Assembly (NCBI GenBank): GCA_035578155.1
Contig: JAPWDM010000003.1
Span: forward strand, 18,378,916-18,442,915
Direction: 5' to 3'
Origin: Brachynemurus nebulosus
Taxonomy: Eukaryota > Arthropoda > Insecta > Neuroptera > Myrmeleontidae
DNA: 64,000 bases
Part shown: positions 45,601 to 56,163 of the stretch, in pieces
Layout: every line of letters starts with the position of its first letter
Numbering within the stretch: the first letter of the stretch is position 1
Program-made: the position numbers and the translations under genes
Notes under the pieces: model-generated
What the model was told of the DNA's origin: nothing
The model's database searches: none
What the model saw: only the letters and a program-made list of their open reading frames with translations

Positions 45601-48600
45601 CGGGCGAAACCGCGGGTAAATGTTAACAATCAATATTTCTCTTTATGTACTCTTTTGACCCCTTTTAAAACTACAGTAAGTTGATGTACAATTGGATTTC
45701 CGTGTAACTTAATCGCATTTTAATCTTATTAAAAGTTATGTTTATGTATATGTACATAAAATTAATAGGATTAAAATAGTTTCCAATCGGCATACCATTC
45801 TTGTTTAAGATTTATTTTTAAAAAAATTTAAATAATACGTCTTGCGTTTCGAAACTGAGGTTAATGAGGTATAGGTCAAATCAATTAAAAATGGTCTGAC
45901 GTCATTAACAATTGAAGCAAAGTTAGACGTATAAGCTTAAATTACTATAGTTACTCTAATATAAAAATAACAAAAAAAGAGACAAACAACTAGGTAGATG
46001 TAATTTTGCTCCATTTGTTGCATTTGTTTGATGACGTCAGACCATTTTGAGTTGATTTGACCTATACATATTTAATTTATGAGTGCACGAAAAAGTGATA
46101 ATCAAAAACTCAAGCCCTAAGCGTATGTGTAAAAAATTGTGAATAGCAGTGTGCCTGAGTGTGATTCGATACCGCTTAAGTGTGTCAGTCACACAACAAC
46201 TATAGCCGTGTTCAGATCAATTGTTATCAATCACTTTCAACAATAAGCGAATACATATATACTAATATGCATGTACGGAAACACTGGTATACATATACAC
46301 TGCAGTCGTCTCCCTCCACGGACAGAGTGTGACGTTGGTACACACATAACCGTACATCACACGAATACATTGATACGAGATTTATGTTGTAACATGTTGT
46401 GCGTTTGCAGTAGGAGGAAATTAGGTCATTTATGACGTAAGCTGTTGTCCACATTGAGAAAGCTAGTATAGAGATACGAACTTTGTTTCTGATTATTCTG
46501 TGCAAAAACTGCATTTAATATTATGCAGAAATGGACTTTCAGCAGAAATTCAGCAAGTGTGCAAAATGTTTGCAAGTGTTTGTAAATGTTTGCAAACACA
46601 ATATTTTTTTATTTTTTTTTTTTTTTGTATAAAAAGGACGAATTTTTTTTTTAAAATTGACTAATTCGATAGAATTCTTTTGTTTAGATGTCCAACATGT
46701 CTAATTTTGGTAAAAATGAAAGGAATGATTAAAGCTTATATGTAGTTTAGTTTATAACGCATGCGTTATATTAAACATTTAGTTTAGCAGCACTAACGAA
46801 ATACGAAAATTAAAAATTTTAAGAAACAAATACTCACACAAACAGAATTCACATCTGATTCATGTCCGAAAAAACATTGTTTCGATTTCCCTTCTCGGGT
46901 ATCCCATAGTTTACATGTCTTATCTACACTGCCTGTTACATATGTTTTAAAGTCGGGACTTAAACTAATTGTGACTACATCACCCGCATGCGCATCAATA
47001 TCTTGTGTTTTTCTTCCCGTTGTTATATCCCACATCATACTTTAACCAAAACAAATAAATAAATAAATAAATTATAGTTTTTTCTTTTTCTAATTATGGA
47101 ACTTCTTCGTTGCATTTCCAAATTAAGTGTTAAGATATTTTTGAAGTTACTGAAAATTTTTGAAATATGCTACCCAATTCTAAATCAGTAATTCCTACGG
47201 ACCGATGGGAACCAGGGATCCGCGCAAGATTTAATATAATAAATTAAAGTAAAAAAAATGTTTTTTAAGAAAAAGGTTTTTTTTAAAAATGGGCTAAGAA
47301 AAAAATAAAATAACTTTTTAGTGAAGTTTGAAGCAATATGCAACATAATTTATAAAAGCTTGAGGCGTTATCATTAATTATTTCTGTTTTGGATATAAGT
47401 GTAGCTATTTTACTTTTCAGTAGTTACCAAACTTAATTAAACGCCTCAAGCTTTTATAAATTATGTTGCATATTGCTTCAAACTTTACTAAAAAGTTATT
47501 TTATTTTTTTCTTAGCCCATTTTTAAATAAAAGCTTTTTCATAAAAAAAATTTTTTTACTTTAATTTATTTTCTATTTTTTAGTTTGATCACAATTTAAA
47601 AAAAAAATTAAAGAAGTATTTTTTTTACCTATATTTTATTATTTTAATCGGTTAACTTACCCCAATCAAATATAACTATGGAGACAAAAAATTGCAATGT
47701 AAAATCAATGGACAATATTTGACAATTCGAAATGTCAAAAAGTTGCACAGGACTAAAAATCAAAAATTTTTATTTGGGGTGATTTAGGGCAAAACTAATA
47801 TTATACAATATTGCATTGTCATCAAGGTTAGACACGTATGTAAAATTTGAAACCTCTAGCTCAATTAGAACCTGTCTAAATTTTGATTCCAAGATTTGAT
47901 CTAAACCAACATATTAGCTTTTAAGAAATAATATGTATATAGTCGAGACCAAATGTATTGACCATTTTATTCTTCTTTTATAACTTTAATTTGTTTACAA
48001 TCATTAAATTTTAAATTTAAGTATTACAGTATTGTTAAAGGGACTAGAAAAAAACATATCAAGTGCGTGTTAAACCACGCAAAACAATGACAGAAATGAT
48101 GTAATAATAACTGTTCTGACTGATGACTACGGATGATTGTTACAACTACGGAAGATTAAAATGGTACTAAAAAAGAAGCACACATTTGAGTCTATTAAAA
48201 GTCTGTGGATGCTCAAGTACCTAATAATTCACATAATTAACTGTAGATAATTTTATTTTGTGAAAATCCATGATTATGGTGGAAAAAATTTTTAATTTTG
48301 TTAAATTTTCACCTAAATATAGAGATATATTATTTATTACTAACTAGTTTTCGGTTGATTAAACCATCATCAGGTAAAATTTGAACTGAACAGAATTCAG
48401 TTTAGATAAAAGAATATACATATATAAAAAAAAAAATGGACTGGTTAAGAAATGGGAAAAATTCAGAAGAGAGCTAAACAAATTAAATAATGATCTAAAC
48501 TTAACAGTTTTAAATGACCAAATTGACCTAAATAAATCTCCCCTTCTTAACATATTTAATTAATTCCAATATTTATTTTCAATATCTTCCGGTTAAGATA

Positions 48601-50671
48601 TTTCTTAATAAACATCCCAAAAATTAAGTTTTAATCTTTTTATTCCTTTTTAATTCCTACAATTATGTATATTATTCAATATTACATTTACAATTATTCA
48701 AGTTAAATTTAAAAAGCTTTCGTAACATTCATTATTTAATCTCCCTCGCCCCCCCACCCACTATTTGATATTTACCTAAAACTCGTTCAACATCAAATTA
48801 GTAATTTGCCACTTGTTTCCGGTACACGTGTATTTGTTTACTTCTCTTCTGGGTTTTTCTCATTTCTTAACCAATCCATTTATTGTCTTTAATTTATATA
48901 TAATATCTTTTATCCAAACTGAATTCTGTTCAGTTCAAATTTCACCTGATGATGGTTTAATCAACCGAAAACTAGTTAGTGATAAATAATATATCTCTAT
49001 ATTTAAGTGAAAATTTTACAAAATTAAAACATTTTTTCACCATACCTAATAATTTCTCAAAAATTACCCGAATTAAGATAAATTTTGAATTCTGTTCAGT
49101 TCAAATTTCACCTGATGATGGCTTATTCAACCGAAAACTAGTTAGTGATAAATAATATATCTCTATATTTAAGTGAAAATTTGACAAAATTAAAACATTT
49201 TTTCACCATACCTAATAATTTCTCAAAAATTACCCGAATTAAGATAAATTTTGATTTTTTTCGGTAAAAGTTTAAATTCTCTAAAACCTAGAAAGATATC
49301 AAAATTGAGTTTTTTTAAATTTTGCTATTTAGTTATTTCGCTTGGGGGTTCATCGTTGACTTATTGCTATGAGATGGGGTTCATGAGTATATTAAGTTTA
49401 GGAACCATTGATTTAAATCACTTTTGAATTACTCATAGATAAGCTCTTTCTAAATTTTTGGGTGATTTTAACGCCGTAAACTCATAAACGCCGTAAGATA
49501 ACTAACTCTCGAAAATCGATTATCAATTTTTGGCTAACTTCACTCGATCCTTAGCACTTTTAACTTGTAAATGCAACAAAAAAATTCCACCTATACATGG
49601 AAATACGTACAGTTTCATATCCCCGGACCCAGTAAGGAGTGTATTATCGTCTACAAATCGACATGAACTAAGAAATCCTTCATAACCGGCAAATTCTCGT
49701 ACCATTTTAGCAACACCGGACGCATCTCGATTGTTAACGTCATAAACCGTGCACATATTATCCATACCACCGCAAGCTGCGCATAAAATAACCAAATATT
49801 AATTAAGTTAAGCATAATCTAATAAGTTGAACAAAATGGCGTCTCAATTATTGTATCCATACTCACCTACAAAATTACCTGACGGGGCAAACGCAACACT
49901 CATGACCCAAGATGAACGTAGTGGGATAATTTGTACCTTATTTCCAGTCCATGTATCCCAAATGATTAATTTCCCATCCAGTGATCCCGTTACACAGTGC
50001 CTAAATAAACAAAAACAAATCAAAAAAAATTAGGAAAGTACGTGTTAAACACGCATTAAGTCAGGATTTCGTAATTCAGTAGCTAATGTTATTCACAATT
50101 CTCGGGATAAAATATTTTTTGCTTTTATTTAATATTAAAATTAACCTTTAATTTGTTAATAATATGATTATCTAAACGTTTTAAAAAATTTCAACAATAA
50201 TTTTTAAAAAATGACACTGTCTCTTAAATTGCGTAAGATTCAACACTGACTATTGAAAAGTGTTTAAGTGCGGGTAGACCGCCTCTGCAATGACAGAACA
50301 CATAAATAATTCATAAGGATTTCATTGCTAAAACTACAAAATCCCAAAAAAAAGCACTTAAGTTTTATCGAAAATAAAACACACCGACTATCACCGCTAA
50401 AATGTACCGAATTAACTTTATTGATATGCCCTTTTAGATATTTTTTCGTTTGCATACGAACTTTCGGTGCATCTGCCACAGAACTACAAGCACTTTCTAA
50501 TGTTGTATCAGCTTTCGCTTTTTGATCCTCCTACAAAAATAGAAAAAATTAACGTAAAAGATTCCTTTTAGGGAAAAAATTTTTTTAAAAATTATTTACT
50601 AGAATTTTATTATAAATTCCTTGTAATTCAGTTTTTAATGCGGCGGTTTCGGGATCGTCTTTTGGTGGCAT
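42537..50671 (-). CDS. Gbeta76C: G protein beta subunit, Gbeta76C (visual Gbe) type
   Basis: Seven coding exons on the minus strand: 50671-50600, 50530-50385, 50000-49867, 49776-49611, 47039-46838, 42928-42712, 42643-42537. They give 347 residues, with GT-AG junctions and consistent phases. An N-terminal helix for the Ggamma coiled coil (about 1-45) is followed by a seven-bladed WD40 propeller: [140 protein letters not shown] and [18 protein letters not shown] are closer to Drosophila Gbeta76C, the beta subunit of the Gq that couples rhodopsin to phospholipase C, than to Gbeta13F or Gbeta5. Expression in photoreceptors is inferred from orthology. Confidence 0.94.
42712..42928 (-). CDS. Gbeta76C: Gbeta76C exon 6
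   Basis: Residues 241-313: [72 protein letters not shown]. Acceptor TTACTAG; phase-1 donor GTAAAT. Confidence 0.93.
43589..44769. repeat. 1.2-kb palindrome with hexamer microsatellite in both arms (Gbeta76C intron 5)
   Basis: The left arm starts GAGCGATATTCTAAAGGATG and the right arm ends CATCCTTTAGAATATCGCTC. The arms are about 450-480 bp and highly similar; the centre is near 44180. Just inside each end is a CTCATG/CTCATA array (about 43618-43733) or its complement (about 44688-44742), differing in repeat number. The His/Glu-rich reading frames here are products of the microsatellite, not genes. Confidence 0.82.
45402..45622 (+). repeat. Common arthropod-type interspersed repeat fragment
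   Basis: It begins ATTATCCTAACTAATATTAT, followed by AAATGTGGAAGTGAGTTTGT, and ends in CGGGCGAAACCGCGGGTAA. This start (ACTAATATTATAAATG) and CGCGGG end resemble a repeat class widespread in insect genomes, possibly Helitron-related. The class assignment rests on memory of the pattern. A 62-codon frame crosses it but is not a gene. Confidence 0.45.
45870..46067. mobile_element. Foldback MITE with TATAGGTCAAATCAA ends
   Basis: TATAGGTCAAATCAATTAAA, then AATGGTCTGACGTCAT, on the left is mirrored by ATGACGTCAGACCATT, then TTGATTTGACCTATA, on the right. TA may be the target duplication. A one-sided copy is at 348-400. Confidence 0.68.
46838..47039 (-). CDS. Gbeta76C: Gbeta76C exon 5
   Basis: Residues 173-240: [67 protein letters not shown]. 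Acceptor TTAAAG, donor GTGAGT. Confidence 0.93.
47239..47570. repeat. Palindromic element in Gbeta76C intron 4
   Basis: AAATTAAAGTAAAAAAA through ATAAAAGCTTGAGGCG (left) is mirrored by CGCCTCAAGCTTTTAT through TTTTTTTACTTTAATTT (right). Arms are about 130 bp with few mismatches. A foldback or MITE of unknown class. Confidence 0.72.
48337..48377 (-). ncRNA. Hammerhead ribozyme-like motif E
   Basis: Minus strand: UUAC (48377-48374), CUGAUGA (48373-48367), extra U, stem II GGUU/AACC, GAA, self-complementary AACUAGUU (48349-48342), A at 48341, GUAA (48340-48337) pairing with UUAC. Relative to motif F the stem I pair U-A replaces C-G, a compensatory change. Confidence 0.68.
48942..48982 (+). ncRNA. 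Hammerhead ribozyme-like motif F
   Basis: UCAC (48942-48945), CUGAUGA (48946-48952), extra U, stem II GGUU/AACC with loop UAAUC, GAA (48967-48969), self-complementary AACUAGUU (48970-48977), A at 48978, GUGA (48979-48982) pairing with UCAC. Predicted cleavage after 48978. Confidence 0.68.
49108..49148 (+). ncRNA. Hammerhead ribozyme-like motif G
   Basis: Second tandem copy, exactly 166 bp after motif F. Core CUGAUGA at 49112-49118, GAAA and AACUAGUU retained, stem I UCAC/GUGA retained. Stem II is weakened (GGCU facing AACC). Confidence 0.62.
49611..49776 (-). CDS. Gbeta76C: Gbeta76C exon 4
   Basis: Residues 118-173: [55 protein letters not shown]. Acceptor TGCGCAG, donor GTACGT. Confidence 0.93.
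49867..50000 (-). CDS. Gbeta76C: Gbeta76C exon 3
   Basis: Residues 73-118: [44 protein letters not shown]. Acceptor TATTTAG, donor GTGAGT. Confidence 0.92.
50215..50350. repeat. Dispersed repeat copy in Gbeta76C intron 2
   Basis: Resembles 40690-40800 and the partial copies near 38590 and 48060 (CTATTGAAAAGTG, GTTTAAGTGCGGG, ATGACAGAACAC). The family is unclassified. Confidence 0.4.
50385..50530 (-). CDS. Gbeta76C: Gbeta76C exon 2
   Basis: Residues 25-73: [49 protein letters not shown]. The donor GTGTGT splits the final Arg codon after two bases. Confidence 0.92.
50600..50671 (-). CDS. Gbeta76C: Gbeta76C exon 1
   Basis: Residues 1-24, [20 protein letters not shown] onward. The start is confirmed by the family's short MPK.DPET-type N-terminus. 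Phase-0 donor GTAAAT; 69-bp intron follows. Confidence 0.9.
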
Positions 50672-51191
50672 ACTTTCCGATTGTTATAAAACGTTCCGAA
50701 CTGTACAAAACGATTTTCACCAACTGAGAATTTTCATTTGTTTACAGGGTTTCGTTCAGTGTATTGTGTTCGATTCGTTTGGAAGCCTTGTTACATATTT
50801 TTTTTTAATCCAATTATTTTAACTTAATAATTGATGAAATTACATAAACACGATATTATAAAAAAGGATATGGAGCGGCTATTTAATGGCTTAGTACATA
50901 TATTGTTTCATTTAATTATTTTACAATATAATGAAAATTGCTTTTGTTATTTTTTTCGAAATATTTTATGGGTTTCTTTTAAAAAAAAAAATCATTAATA
51001 CAATTCCATTTAATAGATAGAAAACAAGGTAAGTATGCCTAACGTACAGTTGAAATCGTTTATTAAGAAATGTGTATTAATAAATAGATTACAAAAAGAA
51101 TAGGATTCAGTTGATATTTCTTCAACCTAAAAGATCTATCGTACATCATTTTTTAGCGGCTATAGGCGTCTGCAACTTTTTTGGTTGCAGG

Positions 51192-51726
51192 TAGGGATGA
51201 TCGATATTCATCGATGGTAAAAAAACATCGATGCTTAGCGGGAAAACATCGATGTTATGTCCTCGATAACATCGACACATCGATGTTACGAGAATAATAT
51301 CGAAACATCGATTTTACTCTAAGCTATCCAGTATTTAAAAAGTCCTGTAGCTGATTTAAAACAAGATCCATTACTTTATGGCAAGTTCTAGGAACCACTT
51401 ATCCAAATTTGAAAAAAATTGTCATTGAATATATGTGTTGCACAGCAACTTCAACAGCTTCAGAGAGACTTTTTTTAAAAACTGGGCAGCATTTCTATCA
51501 ACAAAGCAACAGATTAAAAGGAAAACTTCTAACAAGTGACTTTTTTGCAAAGTGTACCAAATAAATACTGGCAATGTTAATTTTTAATAAATAAAATAAT
51601 AGATTATAATGGTTGTTTATTTTGTTACATAAACATCGATGTTTTCGAACATCGATGTTTTTCTTTTGATATATATCGTATATCGATACTCTTGAATCGA
51701 TGTTTTTCTAATATCGATCATCCCTA
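51192..51726 (+). mobile_element. hAT-like element with transposase C-terminal remnant
   Basis: The ends TAGGGATGATCGATATT and AATATCGATCATCCCTA are exact inverted repeats, flanked by GTTGCAGG (51184-51191) and GTTGCGGG (51727-51734), an 8-bp duplication with one difference. Arrays of ACATCGATG/CATCGATGTT lie inside both ends. Confidence 0.86.
51415..51563 (+). pseudogene. hAT transposase dimerisation-domain remnant
   Basis: The frame reads KIVIEYMCCTATSTASERLF, then RLKGKLLTSDFFAKCTK and stop. CxxATSxxSERLF is the hallmark of the hAT C-terminal dimerisation domain. Everything upstream, including the catalytic domain, is gone. Confidence 0.78.
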
Positions 51727-52516
51727 GTTGCGGGTTAAAATCAATCAGAATGTGATAAGATGTGGAAGATATTTTGGATCAGTGGTATTCTCATTTTGAC
51801 CATCTTTTAAAGCTGTAATTTTCAAAGTGGAAGTCTCAGAAATAATTGATAACAGATCACATACCCATTTCCTATTCATTTCTCCATATTTCGGAGGTAC
51901 TTTGAAATTTTTAAGTCCAAACGGGAGTAGCACGCCTGAAAGTTTGAGAACTACTGTTTTATAAAATACATAGCACGCTCCCATTTAACAATTTCGTCGC
52001 ACATATATAATGGCACACAATATATGTGCCATTATATATGGCACATAATATACATAATGGCACCCCTCCGTATTTTAAAGCAAATATGTTTGAATGTGTT
52101 AGTGTCTAAGTAATAGTTTGTAACAGTAAATCATACAAATATATAAATCAGAAACATTGACGTCCGTGATCTTTGACTTCCTCATTTAGCAGTTTGGTCC
52201 CAGTGAATTGCGTAATGGGAGTTTCCTATGTAATAAGATTTTTTTATTGGCTTTTCCAAAGAGTCAGCAATGAATTATATTGTTGACTGTTCTTCGAAAA
52301 AAAGGGACAAACAGTTCTTTACTTGTAGAAGTCAAGGGAGTTTTTTGGTCTATATGGTTTCCCATTACGCCAGTATTTTCCAGTTAGAATTCCCACTAGA
52401 ATTTTTATGTTTCCTAGACTGGTTTCTTTGGAATAATCGTTTTGGTCGGGTTCTAGCCTGGGAAATCAGTCCATTGCTAATACGCTTTTTCCCTCAATTA
52501 CTCTTCATGTCTTATT

Positions 52517-52638
52517 TTAACACATTTATTGCCAAGTTAAAAATATAGACTTTGTGAGATGGCCAAATATTTTATGTTAAATAAGTAGGTTCTTATATTT
52601 GTCCCGTGATATCGCGTGATCGGCAATGAACGTGTTAA
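52517..52638. mobile_element. Short TTAA-bounded MITE
   Basis: TTAACACATTTATTGCC and GGCAATGAACGTGTTAA are imperfect inverted ends bounded by TTAA. 122 bp. Confidence 0.58.
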
Positions 52639-52854
52639 TGGAGAGTTTTGGGATACTACAAAATTGTTAAGAAATATGTGTAGAAACTCTAAATAATTCT
52701 AGCTATTCTATCAGAGTCTAAGACTTAGGCTTCATCAAATTTTTTTCCGTTCATAAATGTCTTGAATTTCCTTTAGAAATTTCTAAGGGTAAGATATTTT
52801 ATGAAGGTCCCATAATAGAAAATATCGAAATAACGATAACATTTTATTTATAAC

Positions 52855-53006
52855 TTAACACCTTGACGATCGTTGACGTCATAAGACAAGTGAAATCTTA
52901 CTAACTCACACACCACGTCGTACGACGTTAATAACTTCATATAAAGTGTATTAGCTGTTAAAATAGAGTACCAGTTGGGCGTTTTATCATTGTATGTTAT
53001 GTTAAT
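52855..53006. mobile_element. TTAA MITE copy, degraded right end
   Basis: It starts TTAACACCTTGACGATC and contains GTCATAAGACAAGTG, CACACACCACGTCGTACGACG, AATAGAGTACCAGTTGG and ACGTTTT-like words that match, inverted, the copy at 56164-56329. The right end is shortened to ATGTTAA. Confidence 0.6.
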
Positions 53007-53819
53007 ATACTAGTTTCTTATCAGCGTGTAAAAATCGTTATAAATATTTTTTATTGTACATCAAAAAATATACACTTTTTATAGACAGCTCAACGGCTCA
53101 TACAGGTAATGTTTTGAATTATTCAAATTCCTTCATGTCTTATAAAATCTTATCAGTTTTTAGTTATTGGAATAATTAGAGTGTTTATAATTACAATAGT
53201 TAACGTCATTATATAAAAACAATAGTTTAAAAAAAATAGAACATTCACATTTTCTATACATATATTGATATAGAAATTGCAAAATTTATTAGAAAAATTC
53301 GGTGTAGTATCTTTACTTTGAGTCGAATATTTTTTGTCCTAAAACACACAAAAAGTTATCGAATATTTATTAACAAGATAAACAAAGCCTATACGTTAAT
53401 TTCATTCTTAGCTCTTCTAATTTGTTCTAGAACAGATATTTATTTTAATTTTACATAAGAAACTTTAAATTTTGTGGTTTTTAAAGAAAAGTCACGGACT
53501 GTTATTGAACAATTAAGTAATACTTTCTCTTAATTTGTTACAATCTGTGACGGAATTTCATATTGTTGATTGAATAATATCGTCAAAAGTCGTTTTCATT
53601 GATTTTAAATTACTTTCTACTGCAATTTGGCAAACATCTATTGTAATAAATAGTTTTATAAAAAATAAACAAACAATTCATATATTTTTTTTTAAAATTA
53701 CTTGAAAATAATTACTCAAATTACCCATATAAAGTTCAATCAAGAATTACGTTGTGAGGATTAGAACCGTTAGAACTGTATAAAGGGATAGGAAATATAC
53801 TTGCAAGAATAATTGGTTT

Positions 53820-55560
53820 TAATCGTAATCATTCTTTTCATTTTTATCAAAATTAAGCATGTGGAACCACTAGAAAAGAGGCTTCTGTATACAATGACTC
53901 CAGTTAGTCATATTTTTAAAAGGAATTTCGTCGTTTTGATAACAAAAATGAAAAGTTCACACCTAAATTACACTAATTCAACCAGTCACTCTAAATCAAA
54001 TCACTTTCATAAGTATAGTAATATTTTTACCAAATGAAAATGATTTCATGCAATAGGAATGCACGTATAACAACATAGAAAACATGCTTATAATATAGCT
54101 ATCTCTTACAAGATCTACTACCAAATGTATTGAAAAAGGATAACAAAAATTATAATACCTTTGATAAATAACAAAATTTCATTTTTAAATTCCAAAGCCA
54201 TGAATCATTTGCATTTGATAAAAATGCGACTATAATAGCTTGATTTAACGTAGTTAGTTGCTCTGAGATAATCAGGTACAAAAGTATATCTTAGCAAAAA
54301 AATTTTCTTTTATCAAAAATTAAATAATGTATTAATATTCTTCAGTTATTATATTAGTATACCACTTGTTTTTTTGAATTTTCGCGCGCTTATGTTGTAG
54401 CAATTTAAACGAATTGTTGAAAATGTTCTATGGTTGAAAACGTTGTAAAATGATCTTTTTAAATTATATTTCAAAAACGGCGTGGTCAATAACTTTTATT
54501 TCTTATTAAATATGGTTTGTAATTTTGTATTAAATAACATATTAAATTTTTATCAAATTCCTTGGACACGTTTTCATTTTATTCAAAAAAAATAGTTTTT
54601 CCATAAGAGCCCGTGTTAAAATTACAAAACTTTGAAATCGTTTTTCTCAAAATTGGGGTGGTCAATTTTTTTTCGGTAAGGGCTCGTATTATTGGTATTG
54701 GATTAAATAAATATCTAGAGAAGTCTCGTTAAATTCCTTTGAAAAAATCGTTTTATCGACGAACTACCTTAAAAAAAAAAGAATTTTTTTTCCTGATGCC
54801 GTCATCAAATTAACTAAAAGTTTTCAGTGCCTTAAAGACTGTAAGTAAAATGATAAAATGATGCAACGCGAAACAAATTATAGATTTTTTTAAGTCGTTC
54901 TTTACATTTTTACCAAAATTAACCTGGTAAAACCACTAGAAAAAAGACTTCTACCTAATTAGCTATATTTTTAAAAGAAATTTCGTCATTTTGATAACAA
55001 AAATGAAAAATTCATACCGAAATTACACTAACTCAACCAATCACCCTACATCAAATTACTTCCATGAAGCTTGATTTTAAAAAAAAAAATTAACTTGATG
55101 ACGTCATCAAGTTTACTGAAATTTTTTAATCCCCGAAAAATCGTAAATAAAATGACAGAATGATAAAACTGGAAGCGAATTATAGGTATTCGAAGTCGTT
55201 CTTTTCATTTTTAACAAAATTAAGCTTGTAGGATCACCACAGAAAAGACTTCTATTGAATCGCAGTCACATTTATAAGGATTTTGTCATTTTGATAGCAA
55301 AAATAAAAAGTTCAGACTCAAATTACCCTAATGTCCCTAATACAATCAGTCATCCTAATTCAAATAACTCGCATAAGGCTTGATTTGAAAAAAAAAAAAG
55401 ATTTTTTAACTTGATGACGTCATAAAGTTTAGTAAAAAAATTTCAATGTGTTTTACAAAAACTTAATTAAAATGACAAAATGATGAACTTGGAAGCAAAT
55501 TATAGGTGTTAAAAGCAGTTTTTTTTTCATTTTTAAAAATAAAATTAGGCATACTCCTGT
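53820..55560 (+). repeat. ~280-bp tandem repeat array (diverged)
   Basis: Recurring order in each unit: ACCACTAGAAAAGA..CTTCT, TTTCGTCATTTTGATAAC, AAATTACACTAA..CAACCA, CTTGATGACGTCATCAAG, AAATGACA..ATGA, GCGAATTATAGG. Units are visible from about 53850, 54925, 55225 and 55480; the stretch 54060-54500 is too diverged to call. An inverted block of the same family lies at 39570-40165. Confidence 0.65.
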
Positions 55561-55599
55561 TCTATGCATACTCCAATTATTTGAAATTGGTAATAAATT

Positions 55600-56160
55600 A
55601 GTCTAACTTAAATTACTCTTTTGTAATAGAAACAAACGGTTTTGACGGTATCTTAAATTATTTATCCGAGTTCAAAGGAAAGAGAGCACCGGGTTAATCT
55701 TTTGTCGGATGAAAACTTGGAAAACACTTTTATGAATAAAAAATAAATATTTCAATAACCTTTCCAATAGCAAAGAATCTATCCTTACGGGAACGGGTCA
55801 GCATTACAATTCTTAAAATGCATACATGTTAATCCAAATGTATGTAAAGAAAATCGAAAAAAATTATGACTTTACATAATTTGATCTTAATTTCAATGTT
55901 AATCGCCTTAATCATCATTGCTACGCTGCTATTTTTAGCAATTGTGTTAAAGACAATTTTACATACAACATACATACATAATAATAAAAAATATGTATGT
56001 ACATACATAAACCATAATCCACTTTGTAAATACGTAGGGTAAACTACCCAAAAATGAATGATATAAATCTTACAATGAACCTTTCAAATACTAGTAGACA
56101 ATCTAAAATACCAGAAATTGATAATTTAATAATGACACTTACAATTAGTCTAATTAATTA
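55600..56160. other. Intergenic, no gene
   Basis: AT-rich. ACATACATACATAA-type repeats occur near 55965-56010. Nothing else seen. Confidence 0.4.
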
Positions 56161-56163
56161 TTA

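Larger units (their letters stand above)
48270..49252. repeat. Foldback with duplicated right arm, carrying three hammerhead-like motifs
   Basis: The left arm (TAGAGATATATTATTTATTA, CTAACTAGTTTTCGG, ending near 48410) is mirrored by the right arm starting near 48905. The right arm continues as two tandem units of 166 bp (48921-49086 and 49087-49252). It lies in Gbeta76C intron 4. The hammerhead-like motifs read outward from the centre. Confidence 0.8.
48921..49252 (+). repeat. Tandem duplication, 2 x 166 bp
   Basis: GAATTCTGTTCAGTTCAAAT recurs at 48921 and 49087. The two units are almost identical, differing at a few positions such as GGTTTAATCAACC against GGCTTATTCAACC. Each carries one hammerhead-like motif. 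Confidence 0.85.

Noticed and set aside
48921..49252. CRISPR array
   Set aside because: Only two 166-bp units without spacer structure, in an intron of a eukaryotic gene.
52270..52548. 92-aa frame as a gene
   Set aside because: No recognisable family, no splice context, and it overlaps the TTAA MITE at 52517-52638.
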